From Eumeta japonica (taxonomy: Eukaryota; Arthropoda; Insecta; Lepidoptera; Psychidae), in assembly GCA_005406025.1 (NCBI GenBank), contig BGZK01000099.1:682001-746000 (forward strand): a stretch of DNA of 64,000 nucleotides. The letters are read 5' to 3'. The notes below the pieces were generated by a model. That model did not search any database and had not been told where the DNA came from. It worked only from the letters and a program-made list of their open reading frames with translations. The translations under genes and the position numbers were made by a program. Positions 13,501-23,979 of this stretch are shown piece after piece; the first letter of the stretch is position 1, and each line of letters opens with the position of its first letter.

Positions 13501-15245
13501 CGGCTTGAGGCAATCGGTACCAAGACCGGCAATGTCCTTGTTAAATTTCGGGGTTCAAAATGTAAAGTTGTATAAATATAACGCACCCTGCAATAAACCT
13601 ATATCTCGGTGTAAACTTCTACGTGATTAGTTCACCCATACTGATTATGTATGTATTCAAATCAATAAAAGGTAAAAATTGCTGTATTAACAAAACGAGA
13701 AGACAAAATTAAAATTAGTTACAAAACAGACCAACAATAAGTCGTATAGGATTTTTTTTTAAATCTCGCATTTGCAAAACAGTTTTTTTTTTCTATTGCC
13801 AATTGAAAATAATTTTCGTGTCATTTCTAAAGTATTTTTTATTTTAATTTAGAGGCAAAAGAAAAGTGTCAAATGGAAAGAATTCTTTTCCATCATAACT
13901 ATAGCAAATAATAACAAATATTTAATTCATGAATGAATAATAAAAAAAAGGAAGTATTAAATCTCTCGTTTCGATACTAAAATGTTATCTGAAAAACGTG
14001 ATTTATGAAGGAGCAACTGCAAGTCTCACGTAATGCATTTGCATTTCCAACTTTTACGCAGCAAAAAATGTGCACAGTTTTGATCTTTTGATTGACAGAG
14101 GAATCTATTTCACGGAAAGCGAACCAACTGCATTGCTAGAGTCGGGAATGCAATTTTCGCATTTTTAAGGTTCCTTTTGTGTCTAGACTGAACGGGGTTT
14201 GAGTCTCTTTTTTTCAATTCGGGTACAGCTTGCGATATATTCTAATGCCAAATTTTGATATATCGAACGATTTTTGTCCATTGTCTTCGCAAACATATAG
14301 TTGGGAGTTTACTTGATGATACTATATATAGTCAACCGATGTCATTTTTAGCGTTTCATCCATGGCAACCTTGGATGACATGGGATGGTTATGGCATGGT
14401 AAGATCAACCATGGTAACCTCCTCCGTTGACGAGTGCGCGCGAGTGTACGTATGTTTGCTTGTATGGATGTATATGTATGTATATATATATATATATATA
14501 TTGAGAGATGCAACGAAACAATACATACTAATGTACTGTATTTATACATTGGTGGAGTCGTTGTATAAAAGAAACAAAAAATACATACATATATAAAAAA
14601 GATGTTATCGAAACTTAATATGACGACACTGTAGAAATACCACGTCGGTCAACTTTAAATGATTTAAACGGATATTGTTATTTTTCGCTTTATTCTTTGA
14701 GAGTTTACTAGAGATATAAAAGCGTTTGAGATAGTGCATTACTCTCAACTTGTCAAAAACAAATGCTGTCTTGAAATTTGATTACCTTTCGTAAGTACAT
14801 ATCACACTTATACTTTAATATGAATACACTGATATGTAAAAAATAAACATAACCACAGTAATAAATGAATATTTATTGTGTATTATATAAAGAAAAAAAC
14901 ACACATCGAGATTTTTTTTTATTTGCTTTAGATATGCTTCCTCTGATTTCGTTTTTGGTAATTTAATTCAATGCCGTTTAATTGATATTAACAAAAAAAT
15001 AAAATCGATTCGTATTTTGCACATCACATCTATGAATTAATGAACGTTAGTTCTGGCTCGCCTATAGGCGCTATTAGTCAGCTGATTTAAATTACAGGCT
15101 ACTGTGAACGCGTCGTATTCCTCCCGATCGAATCGGAAATGCCGCGAAATTTAAAATTGAACTCACAACAAAAATTTGTTGTTTTTTAGTTTTTACAATT
15201 TTTGGGTGAGCGTTGAGTGAGGTGTGCACTGTTTTTTCAAATTTT
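7505..15245. other. Non-coding stretch, no gene supported
   Basis: AT-rich DNA with no credible coding region. Small structures: a perfect 12-bp inverted repeat GTTTGTATGTTC / GAACATACAAAC at about 8927-8970; an 11-bp inverted pair ATTGGAACTCC / GGAGTTCCAAT at about 9614-9729; a short array of 'aagaccgataacaggcagt' units at about 10,400-10,460; and a TA/TG microsatellite at about 14,465-14,502. GC-richer islands occur at 11,490-11,800 and 13,000-13,520. Short frames around 11.3-11.9 kb and 12.3-12.6 kb overlap on both strands and show no recognisable domain. Confidence 0.5.
13000..13520. promoter_or_regulatory. GC/CpG-rich island, possible conserved non-coding element
   Basis: This block contrasts with its AT-rich surroundings. 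It contains CpG-containing words such as ccgccgcacggtggc, cccagccggcgccttcc and ccgcccgcccggccgtcg. There is no splice-framed open reading frame. Function is inferred from composition only; conservation cannot be judged here. Confidence 0.2.
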
Positions 15246-15478
15246 TGAAGTGAAACTTCTTTATCGGCGTATGGGAGAAATTTTATAGCAATGTAACGTT
15301 TTTCTGTTACGCGCCATCTTTATCTGTTACGCACCATCTTTATCTGTTACGCGCCATCTTTATATCTGGGTAACATTTTTCCGTTACGCGCTATATTTAT
15401 TCAATGTTATTAATGTCATCGTGGCATAAACATAATTGTTACTAAGGCCACCTGTCACATATACTTTCTGTCAACACC
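15246..15478 (-). repeat. LTR-like end with a 20-bp tandem array
   Basis: Read on the minus strand, downstream of the integrase relic, a block starts TGTTGAC or TGTGAC (about 15,478 or 15,459) and ends ...GAAGTTTCACTTCA at 15,246. That gives a TG...CA unit of about 215-233 bp, as expected for a 3' LTR. Inside are three tandem 20-bp units, on the plus strand tctgttacgcgccatcttta at 15,303-15,322, 15,323-15,342 and 15,343-15,362, with one substitution in the middle copy. A fourth, diverged copy follows at about 15,380. Confidence 0.45.
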
Positions 15479-15559
15479 CTAGATCTATTTACAGTTTGTA
15501 TATATTACATTTTCCTATTATCTAAGTTGAAACCTTTTCAACCGACATACATGAACTAT

Positions 15560-15725
15560 ATCTCACATTCTTTCATTGAGTGACTCGATTTTATATGTAG
15601 CATTCGATAATTTTCCTACAATTCTATATGGCCCTTTATAACATCGCATTAATTGAAAAGTTTTACCTATCACCCTTCTAGGTACATATACCATCACCAA
15701 GTCTCCTACATGAAACTCTAAACAT
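15560..15725 (-). pseudogene. Gypsy-type integrase C-terminal (GPY) module remnant
   Basis: The complement of 15,725-15,578 encodes about 48 uninterrupted codons with LEFHVGDLVMVYVPRRVIGK, then YKGPYRIVGKLSNATYKIE. The GDLV..Y.P......K....Y.GPY.I...L....Y.I pattern is the C-terminal GPY/F module of Metaviridae (Ty3/Gypsy) retrotransposon integrases, an SH3-like DNA-binding fold. After a stop the frame continues with VHVCRLKRF, typical of the integrase tail. No catalytic core, reverse transcriptase or gag is visible upstream at 15.73-16.2 kb, so this is a 5'-truncated relic next to its presumed 3' LTR. Confidence 0.75.
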
Positions 15726-18700
15726 TTCTATTTCTGAAACTCAGTAGTGACGTGAAAAATAATATTTCAATTAAGTGATTAGCGAAAAAAATTTTATAAA
15801 GTTATTGGCAAAAAGAATAATAGATATTTATTCTAATTCCAGTGGATTTCTAACAGAAGTAAGTAATTAAACCTTTTTTCTAGTACATTCAACACGTGGG
15901 TGTGATTACGGTATTTATTTTTTTTAAGGTTATTTCAGGTTAACCTTAGTTTTTGATTGTAAATATCAGTGCGTTAAGCCATTAATTACAAAAATATATA
16001 ATAACGATAACAATAATAGTAATAATTCTATTATAATCAATGAAATGCTATAATCTTAGTAGCAGAAAGGTGAAATAATTGTATTATTTTTGTATCCATG
16101 TCTATGATAATATAAGCCTTTTGCATAAACTTTATCTAATTTAGCTTTATTCAACCAATTTCTGTGAGTTGTAAATAGTAAATCATTTTTCGAAAAATGA
16201 TGTCATAAAGAAGTTTCACTTCTTACGTGTGTACACTAATACACACACACTTTTCTTAATTTATATTTCATGATGCAATATAATAGCTTGTGACCGCGTC
16301 CGAAGTACAATTCTATCTTCAATCGATCGCTCTCGACATGCACCGTTCTGGACATACGACAGAAATGTAAAATTGATATCGATATAGAAACAAAGTCAAA
16401 AATTAATGTGTTGAAGAGCAGGAGTTCGCAGACCGTTTATGTTAAACCATGGGTTTTATAAAAAAAAAAAACCGTCACGATAACTTATTTATTACTTTAA
16501 GAGTGAACAATTCTTGTGCCTACAATACATATATATATATAATATGAATTTTAGACATGGCGATCTTGGAAACGACCTCAACGATTTCATTGTAATTTTT
16601 TATTACAATAAAGTTACGCTTGTCTAGTTCATTTCGTAGAAAAATTTAAGGTAATCGCATTATTGCTATATTGTTGTCAACAAAAAAATAGCACTACAGA
16701 ACATATAGCACAGATGACCTTTATTGAATAAAATAATTGCGTATATTTTGCATGTCATTTAGTGTGTGTTGTAATATTTTAGACATGTAATAGTATTATG
16801 TAATGTTTATTGTCGTTACTGAATATAAGCTATTTTTTCCTTAATTTAAAAGACATCAAAAATACACCTAGTAAAGCTCCTTTCCACAGATGCTAGCAAC
16901 GAAAATAAAGTAACAGCAAAGTAGGATTGAACAATAAATACCAAATAGAACAACAACAACACTTTCCAAAATAAAAAACTCCCACGTCCCGTCCGACGCG
17001 AACGGGACCGTCGAAATGTGACCGATAAAAAAAGTATCCCGACGCGGATTCCGCGTTCGTTCCCGCGTCAGTCTGTCACGAGAACGGTTTTTCCAATTTC
17101 CAAAAATCGAATTCCAAACACGGATGACGCCACATTTCCATTCCCTTTTCCCGTTTTGATATGCACCGCAAGATAAATGGTGTGACGGGGAGCAATGGTC
17201 GCTTCGCTAAGCGGGTTTTTTTTTTTGGGTTCGCTCTCCCGGGGGCCGGTGCAAGTTCTTCGGAATGATTTCATTTAATAGATATAGTTGAGGATACGAC
17301 GGCGAATAATAATGATACTATGGTCATTATAATTAATTTATTAAGGGCATATGCGAAATATTTTTTTTTTACTATTATTATCATTTTATGCACAGCAACA
17401 TTCGTTTTATTTATATTTATCACCTTAGCTAATGTTTACCATTATATATAGAATTATCTATTATTACATTTTCTCTACATTTTACGTTTCTAATTTGTTC
17501 CTTACCTTTACGTATTTTTGTACTATGTCCTACTTTCATTCCAACTCTATTTCTACTAATAAGATACTTATATCACCCTTATATTAAATTAAATACGCAG
17601 AAATTACTTACCAGGTTTGGGGGTTGACACACCCCCTACGATCAACGGACGCGAAATCTAAATTGCAAACCTCACACTACTGAATGCTTATCTAACCAAA
17701 ATATGGATACAGAAATATTAAATTATTACTTGCTTTAATGTAGACGATAAGCATTGTGTTGAAATTCGTACGTCGCTGAAAGAGATTTTTATTCACTGTC
17801 AACAGAGGTTGTTGACTTTGAAGTCCCCGACACGCATCGGTCTAACGCAAGGACTGTGACGTTATACGTATTATTCTTAACGCAACTGCATAATATTTTA
17901 ATGCAATTCATAACACGGCCAAAGATTATTTAATTGTACAATAAAGTAGAAGGTTTGCACACACCTAACTTTCTGTGATAGATATCATTAGACGTCTGTG
18001 GCTTCGTTCGCATATAAACATAGAATAAATTTCTAGTTAACGATGCTGATCCCGATTTAAGAAATTATGTAGAAATCCGTTTAGTATCAATGTACTAAAG
18101 CGTTACTATCGAAATTTACTACCTAACGCTTTTTCAACTTTGTGGTAATTCTAAATTATTAATATTACTTTTCAAAGCTGCACTGTGTTTGGAAAGTAAT
18201 ATTTCTAAGTATATAATATACAATTCAGCAAAGCATACGCATTATGGCACCTTAGAAGCCATCCTAAAAAAATTATAGGTATTCAACAAATTTAAATTTA
18301 CTAGGTTTTACGCCTCGTACTGTATTTACATTTGTAACGAGTCAGTCTGTCATTCGGTCAGGATAAACTTTTAAATTATAAACCTATAGATCGACAATGA
18401 GTTCATTTTAAGGTAACTCACAAAATTAAAATACGCCAGAATTTAGTTCGCACCATATCGTGACCATCAATATATTATGTACAAACATCTACCTTTTATT
18501 AAATCGCGACATCTGCAGGCTACGGTAGGCGACAAGGCACCGCCATGACAATCGTCTTGTATGAAATGTTAGCCTATAGGAGATTAAAAAAAAAATAATC
18601 CGTCGGTAGGTGAACGATCGCGACCATTTTAAAAGGCATCTTCGAATGGGAGTCTCTCTATTACCATAACGTCTTGCATTAAGCCACCCCCATTATACTC

Positions 18701-19335
18701 TACCCCTATATTGCATTTGTACAAATTTACATTCTGGATTATAGGAGAGCTAATTTCAGTAGGGGGTTGGGGGACGTGGGAGGGAGGGACGGAAGGTGAG
18801 GGATGGGGAGGGATAAATTGTGTGTTTTCAGACTCTCTTTTCAGAGGGAAAAAAATTTGAATAATAATACGTTGATTACAGGGGCGGTGTGCCCTTAATT
18901 GATTTAAAGCTTAAGACGGACTTCATTGACGGTGAATTTGTTTTCGTTTTTCCTTTTTTTTTTATTTAAGGAAGTGCTTCATTTACCTTTCATTATAATA
19001 TTGGGGTCGAACTGTTAACATACGTCTCATTTCTATAAAATAAAATGTCTGGCGCCCAGTCTTTAAGTATTTTCATGAATGTTAAGGAATTAAGAATATC
19101 CAGATATGAGTCATAAATATACGAAAGTAAAATTGTTATAAGCGTATAGTTTGTGTTTGCATTGATTCTAATGTCAAAGAACTATAGATGTAATTAAGCT
19201 AGAACACAGTTTATGTAACATTCCAATATTTAATCTTGCGACTAGAGATACTATAAAGTAATGAAAAAACCGGACAAGTTCGAGTCGAATTGACGCGGAG
19301 AAAGTTCCGTACGATGAATATGTTATGTACCATGC
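15726..19335. other. Non-coding stretch with a GC patch and a G-quadruplex motif
   Basis: No gene. At 16,203-16,221 lies ATAAAGAAGTTTCACTTC, the exact reverse complement of the LTR-like end at 15,247-15,264. A GC-richer block at 16,980-17,260 has repeated gacgcg / cgcgtc words. A strong G-run cluster is at 18,762-18,812. The remainder is AT-rich. Confidence 0.5.
18762..18812 (+). other. G-quadruplex-capable G-run cluster
   Basis: GGGGGTTGGGGGACGTGGG followed by AGGGAGGGACGG and further GGG/GGGG runs gives more than four G-tracts of at least three bases with loops of 1-4 bases within 50 bp. It stands in otherwise AT-rich DNA on the plus strand. Confidence 0.6.
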
Positions 19336-19923
19336 TTTTTGACGTGACAACGTCTTATAAATTGGTTTGCCGGGTGACACTTCAAGAAACTGCGTTACGC
19401 TCCGCTCACGTTATGCGCTCACAATGAGAGCGAGTGAGAGGCACGCGTCCCTTCCACTCGGGCATGGTTAGCCCGCCTAAGAGCGAGAGAGACAGAAAAA
19501 GTGAAAGGCACGCGTCCCTTCCACTCGAGCACAGTTAGCCCGCCCAAGAGCGAGAGAGACAGAGCGAGAGAGAGAGAGAGAGATAGGCATACACACCGGT
19601 TCATGTCTTGCGCTTCTATTTCGCTTAGGCGCCTGCATACAAGTTTACACGTTGCCAGTTAATTGTAAAACGATTGTGTAGTGATAATGTGAAGGTAGTT
19701 ATATTTGTATATAAATACGTATGTATGTGTAAAGGTAAAAATAAAATTTTGTTAATATGAAATTCAGTGCGAGATTCTTTGTATAAATAAATGTTTTAAA
19801 TTGTTACTATTATTTCATCCTTCTTCCTACTATACGAATGAATATTCACATTAAAATGATTTTACCACTCAAAGTCGTTGTCACGTAAAACTTTCGCCCG
19901 TATACCGACTTTACAGGCAACCA
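19336..19923. mobile_element. Interspersed repeat, copy A (inverted ends, internal tandem duplication)
   Basis: The left end TTTTTGACGTGACAACG (19,336-19,352) is nearly the inverse of CGTTGTCACGTAAAA (19,876-19,890). The unit continues to ..ctttacaggcaacca at 19,923. Inside, a GC-rich segment of about 66 bp is tandemly duplicated (19,434-19,499 and 19,500-19,565), each copy containing gcacgcgtcccttccactcg and agagcgagagagacag. A (GA)n run follows at 19,564-19,584. The last about 218 bp are almost identical to copy B at 21.56-21.81 kb. No coding capacity; probably a non-autonomous DNA element. Confidence 0.7.
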
Positions 19924-21081
19924 TTTTTTTTTTTAATTTGGCCTCAATTTATTCGTGATAGCTAAAACAATTGCTAAAGTATGTTTATACGCAAAATATT
20001 GAAAGATTCACCATTTTATTTTAATACCATAGATTTCTTATAGATTTCCTGTAATTTGTAAGTTTAAGCTTTAATATTTTCTGAATACATTTTTTCAAAA
20101 TTTTAGCCTTATTAGATTCGGAGAAAAGCAGGGAGAATGATCAATTTTCGTACTTTTTATTAAATAACTATGACTGTTTATTTTAAAATTATAAATTGTG
20201 ACAAACCGATACACGAGACACGCACATGAGTAAATTCTATTAAGATTCCGTATTTGTCTTTTTCATTCACACGTACGGAACTCTAAAAATATTATAATAT
20301 TAATCAGTGATATCTCAAATGCAAATTTACACATATCACTATAAACATCACCCGAACGAAACCGGGACGATCGTTCTACATAAAAATATCCTTTAAGTAT
20401 AGAAAATATCCCCTTATCTGAAATAAGCCTTTAATTACAGCGGCTCGAGGCGCGAGGTCGTTCGAAAATTACATATTTCATGGGATTTCCGTCCATAATC
20501 CGTTCGCAATATATTTTATCACGAAATCAAACAGGCTGGTCCTTTTTCTCAAGGGTTTATGTTAAAAATTAACATTCCTCACATAAAATTTACGTGGGAT
20601 TAAATTAATTCGCAAAATAGAACATGGATAATGTTAATAAATTACAAGTATTACGTAAAGTTTTCAATTTCGAAATAACTTTGTATAAATAGAACACGGA
20701 TAGTGTTAATAATATACAAGTATTATCATTCCTTATAAATTAATATTGAACTAAAGCATAGAAAGGGATTATATTAAAAAACCAAAAGGAAAATTTTTCT
20801 TGGTAGCGTAGTAGGAAATGAGTAGAAATATTTTTAACTAATCAAAAAAATATCTTTAACTAATCAAAAAAGCTGGACTTTGCTTGTCGACTCCCACGCA
20901 ACTGTTCAAAAAACGTTGAATTTTTAAATCCTTGTATAAATTATCTTTATCTGGTAAAAAAAACTAAGAAACGAAGTGGGTGAGCTACACGTATGAATGG
21001 ATTCGACTGACATACTGTTTATGTATGCCCATTAAATAGAAAATAAATGATTAAAAAAATATATAAGGACATAAAAATACA
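19924..21081. other. Non-coding stretch
   Basis: AT-rich. A small GC-richer patch at 20,440-20,540 (gcggctcgaggcgcgagg) is the only contrast. No coding region or repeat recognised. Confidence 0.5.
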
Positions 21082-21930
21082 ATACTTTTTCCTTTTAGGG
21101 TTTCGTACCCAAAGTGTGCCAACGGGGCCCTATTATTAAGGCTCCGCCGTTCGTTCGTCTGTCCGTCACAGGGCTGTAATTACCTTTTGAACCATCACAG
21201 GTAGAGATACTTGAAATTTCCACAGTGTTGTATGACTTTGACTGCTATAACAACAAATAATAAAAATTAAATAAAGCCGAAAATTAAAGGGGGTTCTCGT
21301 ACTAGAAATGTACTTTTTTTTTGGGCGTTTTAGATCGACGATAATTTTTGACGTGACAACGTCTTAAATTAGGTTGCGGCTGGGAGTCACTTATGAAAAA
21401 GTGTAACGCTCGGTAACGTAACGATGAGTCACCGAACGAGAGAGAGGCCCGCCGAATGCCTTGCGTCTCTCTCCCACTCAACTATGATCGGTCTGCCGCG
21501 CGCGCAGCACTAGAGAATTAGTGCATAGCTTGCAAATGTATTGCAAGTTATTGTATGTATATTTGTATATAAATACGTATGTATGTGTAAAGGTAAAAAT
21601 AAAATTTTGTTAATATGAAATTCAGTGCGAGATTCTTTGTATAAATTAATGTTTTAAATATAATTTTTGTATAAATAAATGTTTTAAATTGTTACTATTA
21701 TTTCATCCTTCTTCCTACTATACGAATGAATATTCACATTAAAATGATTTTACCATTCAAAGTCGTTGTCACGTAAAACTTTCGCCCGTATACCGACTTT
21801 ACAGGCAACCAAATTTTTTATTCTTGTTTTTTATTAACAATAAAAAAACCATGAATGTTAAATATTATACAGGGTTCCAAACCCTTCGCGTGTGAGTCCC
21901 AACCGTACTTGCCCGGTTTTTGTATAAACG
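21082..21930. repeat. Older 'GGTTCCGTA'-type interspersed repeat split by a later insertion
   Basis: The left part (21,090-21,343) starts tttagggtttcgtaccc and includes ggggccctattattaagg, gttcgtctgtccgtcac and a stretch about gctataacaacaaataat. The right part (21,870-21,930) ends ttgcccggtttttg, the expected distal end of the same repeat. This is a pattern I recognise from many lepidopteran sequences as a dispersed LINE- or SINE-like repeat. The two halves are separated by copy B (21,345-21,811), so copy B inserted into it. Related pieces occur at 28.6-28.74, 29.03-29.66 and 31.74-31.85 kb. Confidence 0.65.
21345..21811. mobile_element. Interspersed repeat, copy B (nested insertion)
   Basis: Starts TTTTTGACGTGACAACG and ends ..ctttacaggcaacc like copy A at 19.34 kb. 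From about 21,560 to 21,811 it matches copy A base for base apart from a few changes and a local duplication of the 'tttgtataaataaatgttttaaat' segment (21,640-21,690). The GC-rich centre differs: it lacks the duplicated 66-bp unit and instead has gagagagaggcccgccg. The near identity of the tails suggests recent spread. Confidence 0.7.
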
Positions 21931-23084
21931 GACGAATCCCATTTACACCAAGACAACATTAGAAGAAACAGAAAAAAAAAAAAAAATTATTCAACAAAAG
22001 TACGTAAACAGCCCTTCATGGTAGGTGCGCAGACTTAACGTGTGACCATGTAAAATCACATACTCAGTCGGCCGCGATCAAAGCGGCAACCGGAGTGTGA
22101 ACGCCCGCCCCGCCCGCCGTGCGTGCGTGAGACGGGCGGCCTTCACCTGGCAACTTTCGGCTCGTGTAACACTGTATTAATATTTTTCAAAGAATTATCA
22201 CATTTTGCGGGTGAAATATACCGGTGAGGTTATTAGAATAAAACGATAAACCGAGTTTTGGATGTTGGTAAAATGTGTTCTTTAGACCGACGATCTTCTC
22301 TAAATACCTGAATAATTTTAAGATCTAAAATTCAATTTAGGACATGCATATAATAATATATTCATTAATTATGCCCATAAATTAGTTAGGTTGAAAAAAC
22401 CGTGGCACTCCGAGAGTGCCGACAGAAGTCAAAACTTGAACAAATACGTGTGTATTTTTTGAATCGTCAGGAAATATTTTATTGTTCAGGAAATACTCTT
22501 AAATGAAATGTTTTTTATTTATTATAATAAACTACAACTACAAAAATTATATTACAATTTTTATTTAATGCGCTGTTGTACATGAAAAATAATGCATATT
22601 ATTTTACATACAAAAATTGCAATCTATTGTTTAAAACATAAATTTATAAATACAATACGAAAAGTTCCGACATGAATATATATCTATGTTGTACGTATAT
22701 ATACAGTATATGTTTATATTATCAATGTATTTCAACCCAAACTCAACTCTCATGTAAACGTCGTGTAAACAGGGCCAATATAGGTACAGAGGTGTCGGTT
22801 ACGGTGACGTTAATAGTGTCGCGCATGCAATGTCTTTTTCCCCAACTCAAAAAATGCCAACATGAATGTGTATCTATGTACGCACATACACAATATATGT
22901 AGATACTTATATACAGAGGTGTCGGTTACGATAATGGTAACAGTGTTGAGAATTCAATAGTTTTTTTCCCATATCAAAAGTACTCAACGCGCCTAAATAA
23001 GTTTTCACTTTAAAAACAAGAACTAATGGATGTTTTAAGAGCCCTTTTTAATAAAATAACCGATATTAATAAGATGTGTAATCA
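21931..23084. other. Non-coding stretch with a GC patch and a degenerate duplication
   Basis: GC-rich patch at 22,070-22,150 (cgcccgccccgcccgccg). A segment of about 190 bp is duplicated in tandem. Copy 1 runs about 22,670-22,851 and copy 2 about 22,860-22,979. Each begins acatgaat(a/g)tgtatctatg-like and ends acagaggtgtcggttacg ... tcaaaa. Copy 1 carries an extra internal segment. No gene. Confidence 0.5.
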
Positions 23085-23345
23085 AAGGTTCAACGTAGAA
23101 ACCGCAATAACGTTATACACAGCGAAATAAATATCAGCAAAAACTCGATATAGGTGAAGAAAGGGAGGACCCAGCCGCGGTCCCTGGGGGACACCCGAGG
23201 CCCTGTCCCAGAGCAACGTTTCCGAATCAACTCGAGCGGTTGCGTTCTGGGGAATTAGATTAGGACGAAGGAAAAGGCTGATCCCGCCCACCGGCTGGCC
23301 GAGCTCTGTTAATAACACCGTCAAATGCTTTAGACAAAACTAACG
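23085..23345 (-). pseudogene. LINE reverse transcriptase fragment
   Basis: The minus strand encodes NPLVLSKAFDGVI at about 23,345-23,307. After a frame change it encodes SGVPQGPRLGPPFLHLY at about 23,195-23,145. These are the two adjacent reverse transcriptase signatures LxLSKAFDxV (motif A, with its catalytic Asp) and SGVPQGSxLGPLLFxLY (motif B) of jockey/CR1-type LINEs. Spacing is roughly as expected. The YxDD motif is not visible. The fragment is GC-richer than its flanks and broken by frameshifts. Confidence 0.65.
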
Positions 23346-23979
23346 GATTTCGATTCGATTTGTTCTGCGCGAAAGGGCGGTATCGTAATTGCGTAAGGGG
23401 CGGTTTGATTAACATGACCGCGAATAAGAATAATATAACTGTAACTTTCTTCTGCATATTCCTTCTTTGCACTAAGTAAATTGTATTTTTTCTCAGTTAA
23501 AATTTTCATATCATGTATGTACGTAAGAAATATTTCCCATTTCAGTTAAAAGATAAAGACTAATAAGTACACTTATATTATACAGTTTCTTTTGTAATGA
23601 AAAAGATACCTATCAAGTATTGCTCGAAGAATCACTAGTAAAAATGCAATGTGAAATATAAAAGAAGTATAAAATCAAATGTGTAATAACTAAAAAACCA
23701 TAAGTATCTGTGATGTTACGGTATATATTATTTTTAGAAGACGTCTTTCTGAAGAAAGAATATCTGTTTTCAGTATAGAGGCAGATGAGCATTTGAATTC
23801 AGTTTACTAACTGTTGCCTGTCCCATGCATTGCTTTTCCTCAGACGGCAGCATCCTTCTGTCCTGTTCCTCTAATTCCATGACCTCTATATGTTTGGATT
23901 AACTCCTCAAAATAATTTAATCATGATAGAAAAAAAAATACTTCAAGCAATTACTGGAATTGAAAAAGAATTGCCATTA
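23346..23979. other. Non-coding stretch between two LINE relics
   Basis: AT-rich, with no recognisable coding or repeat feature. Confidence 0.4.
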
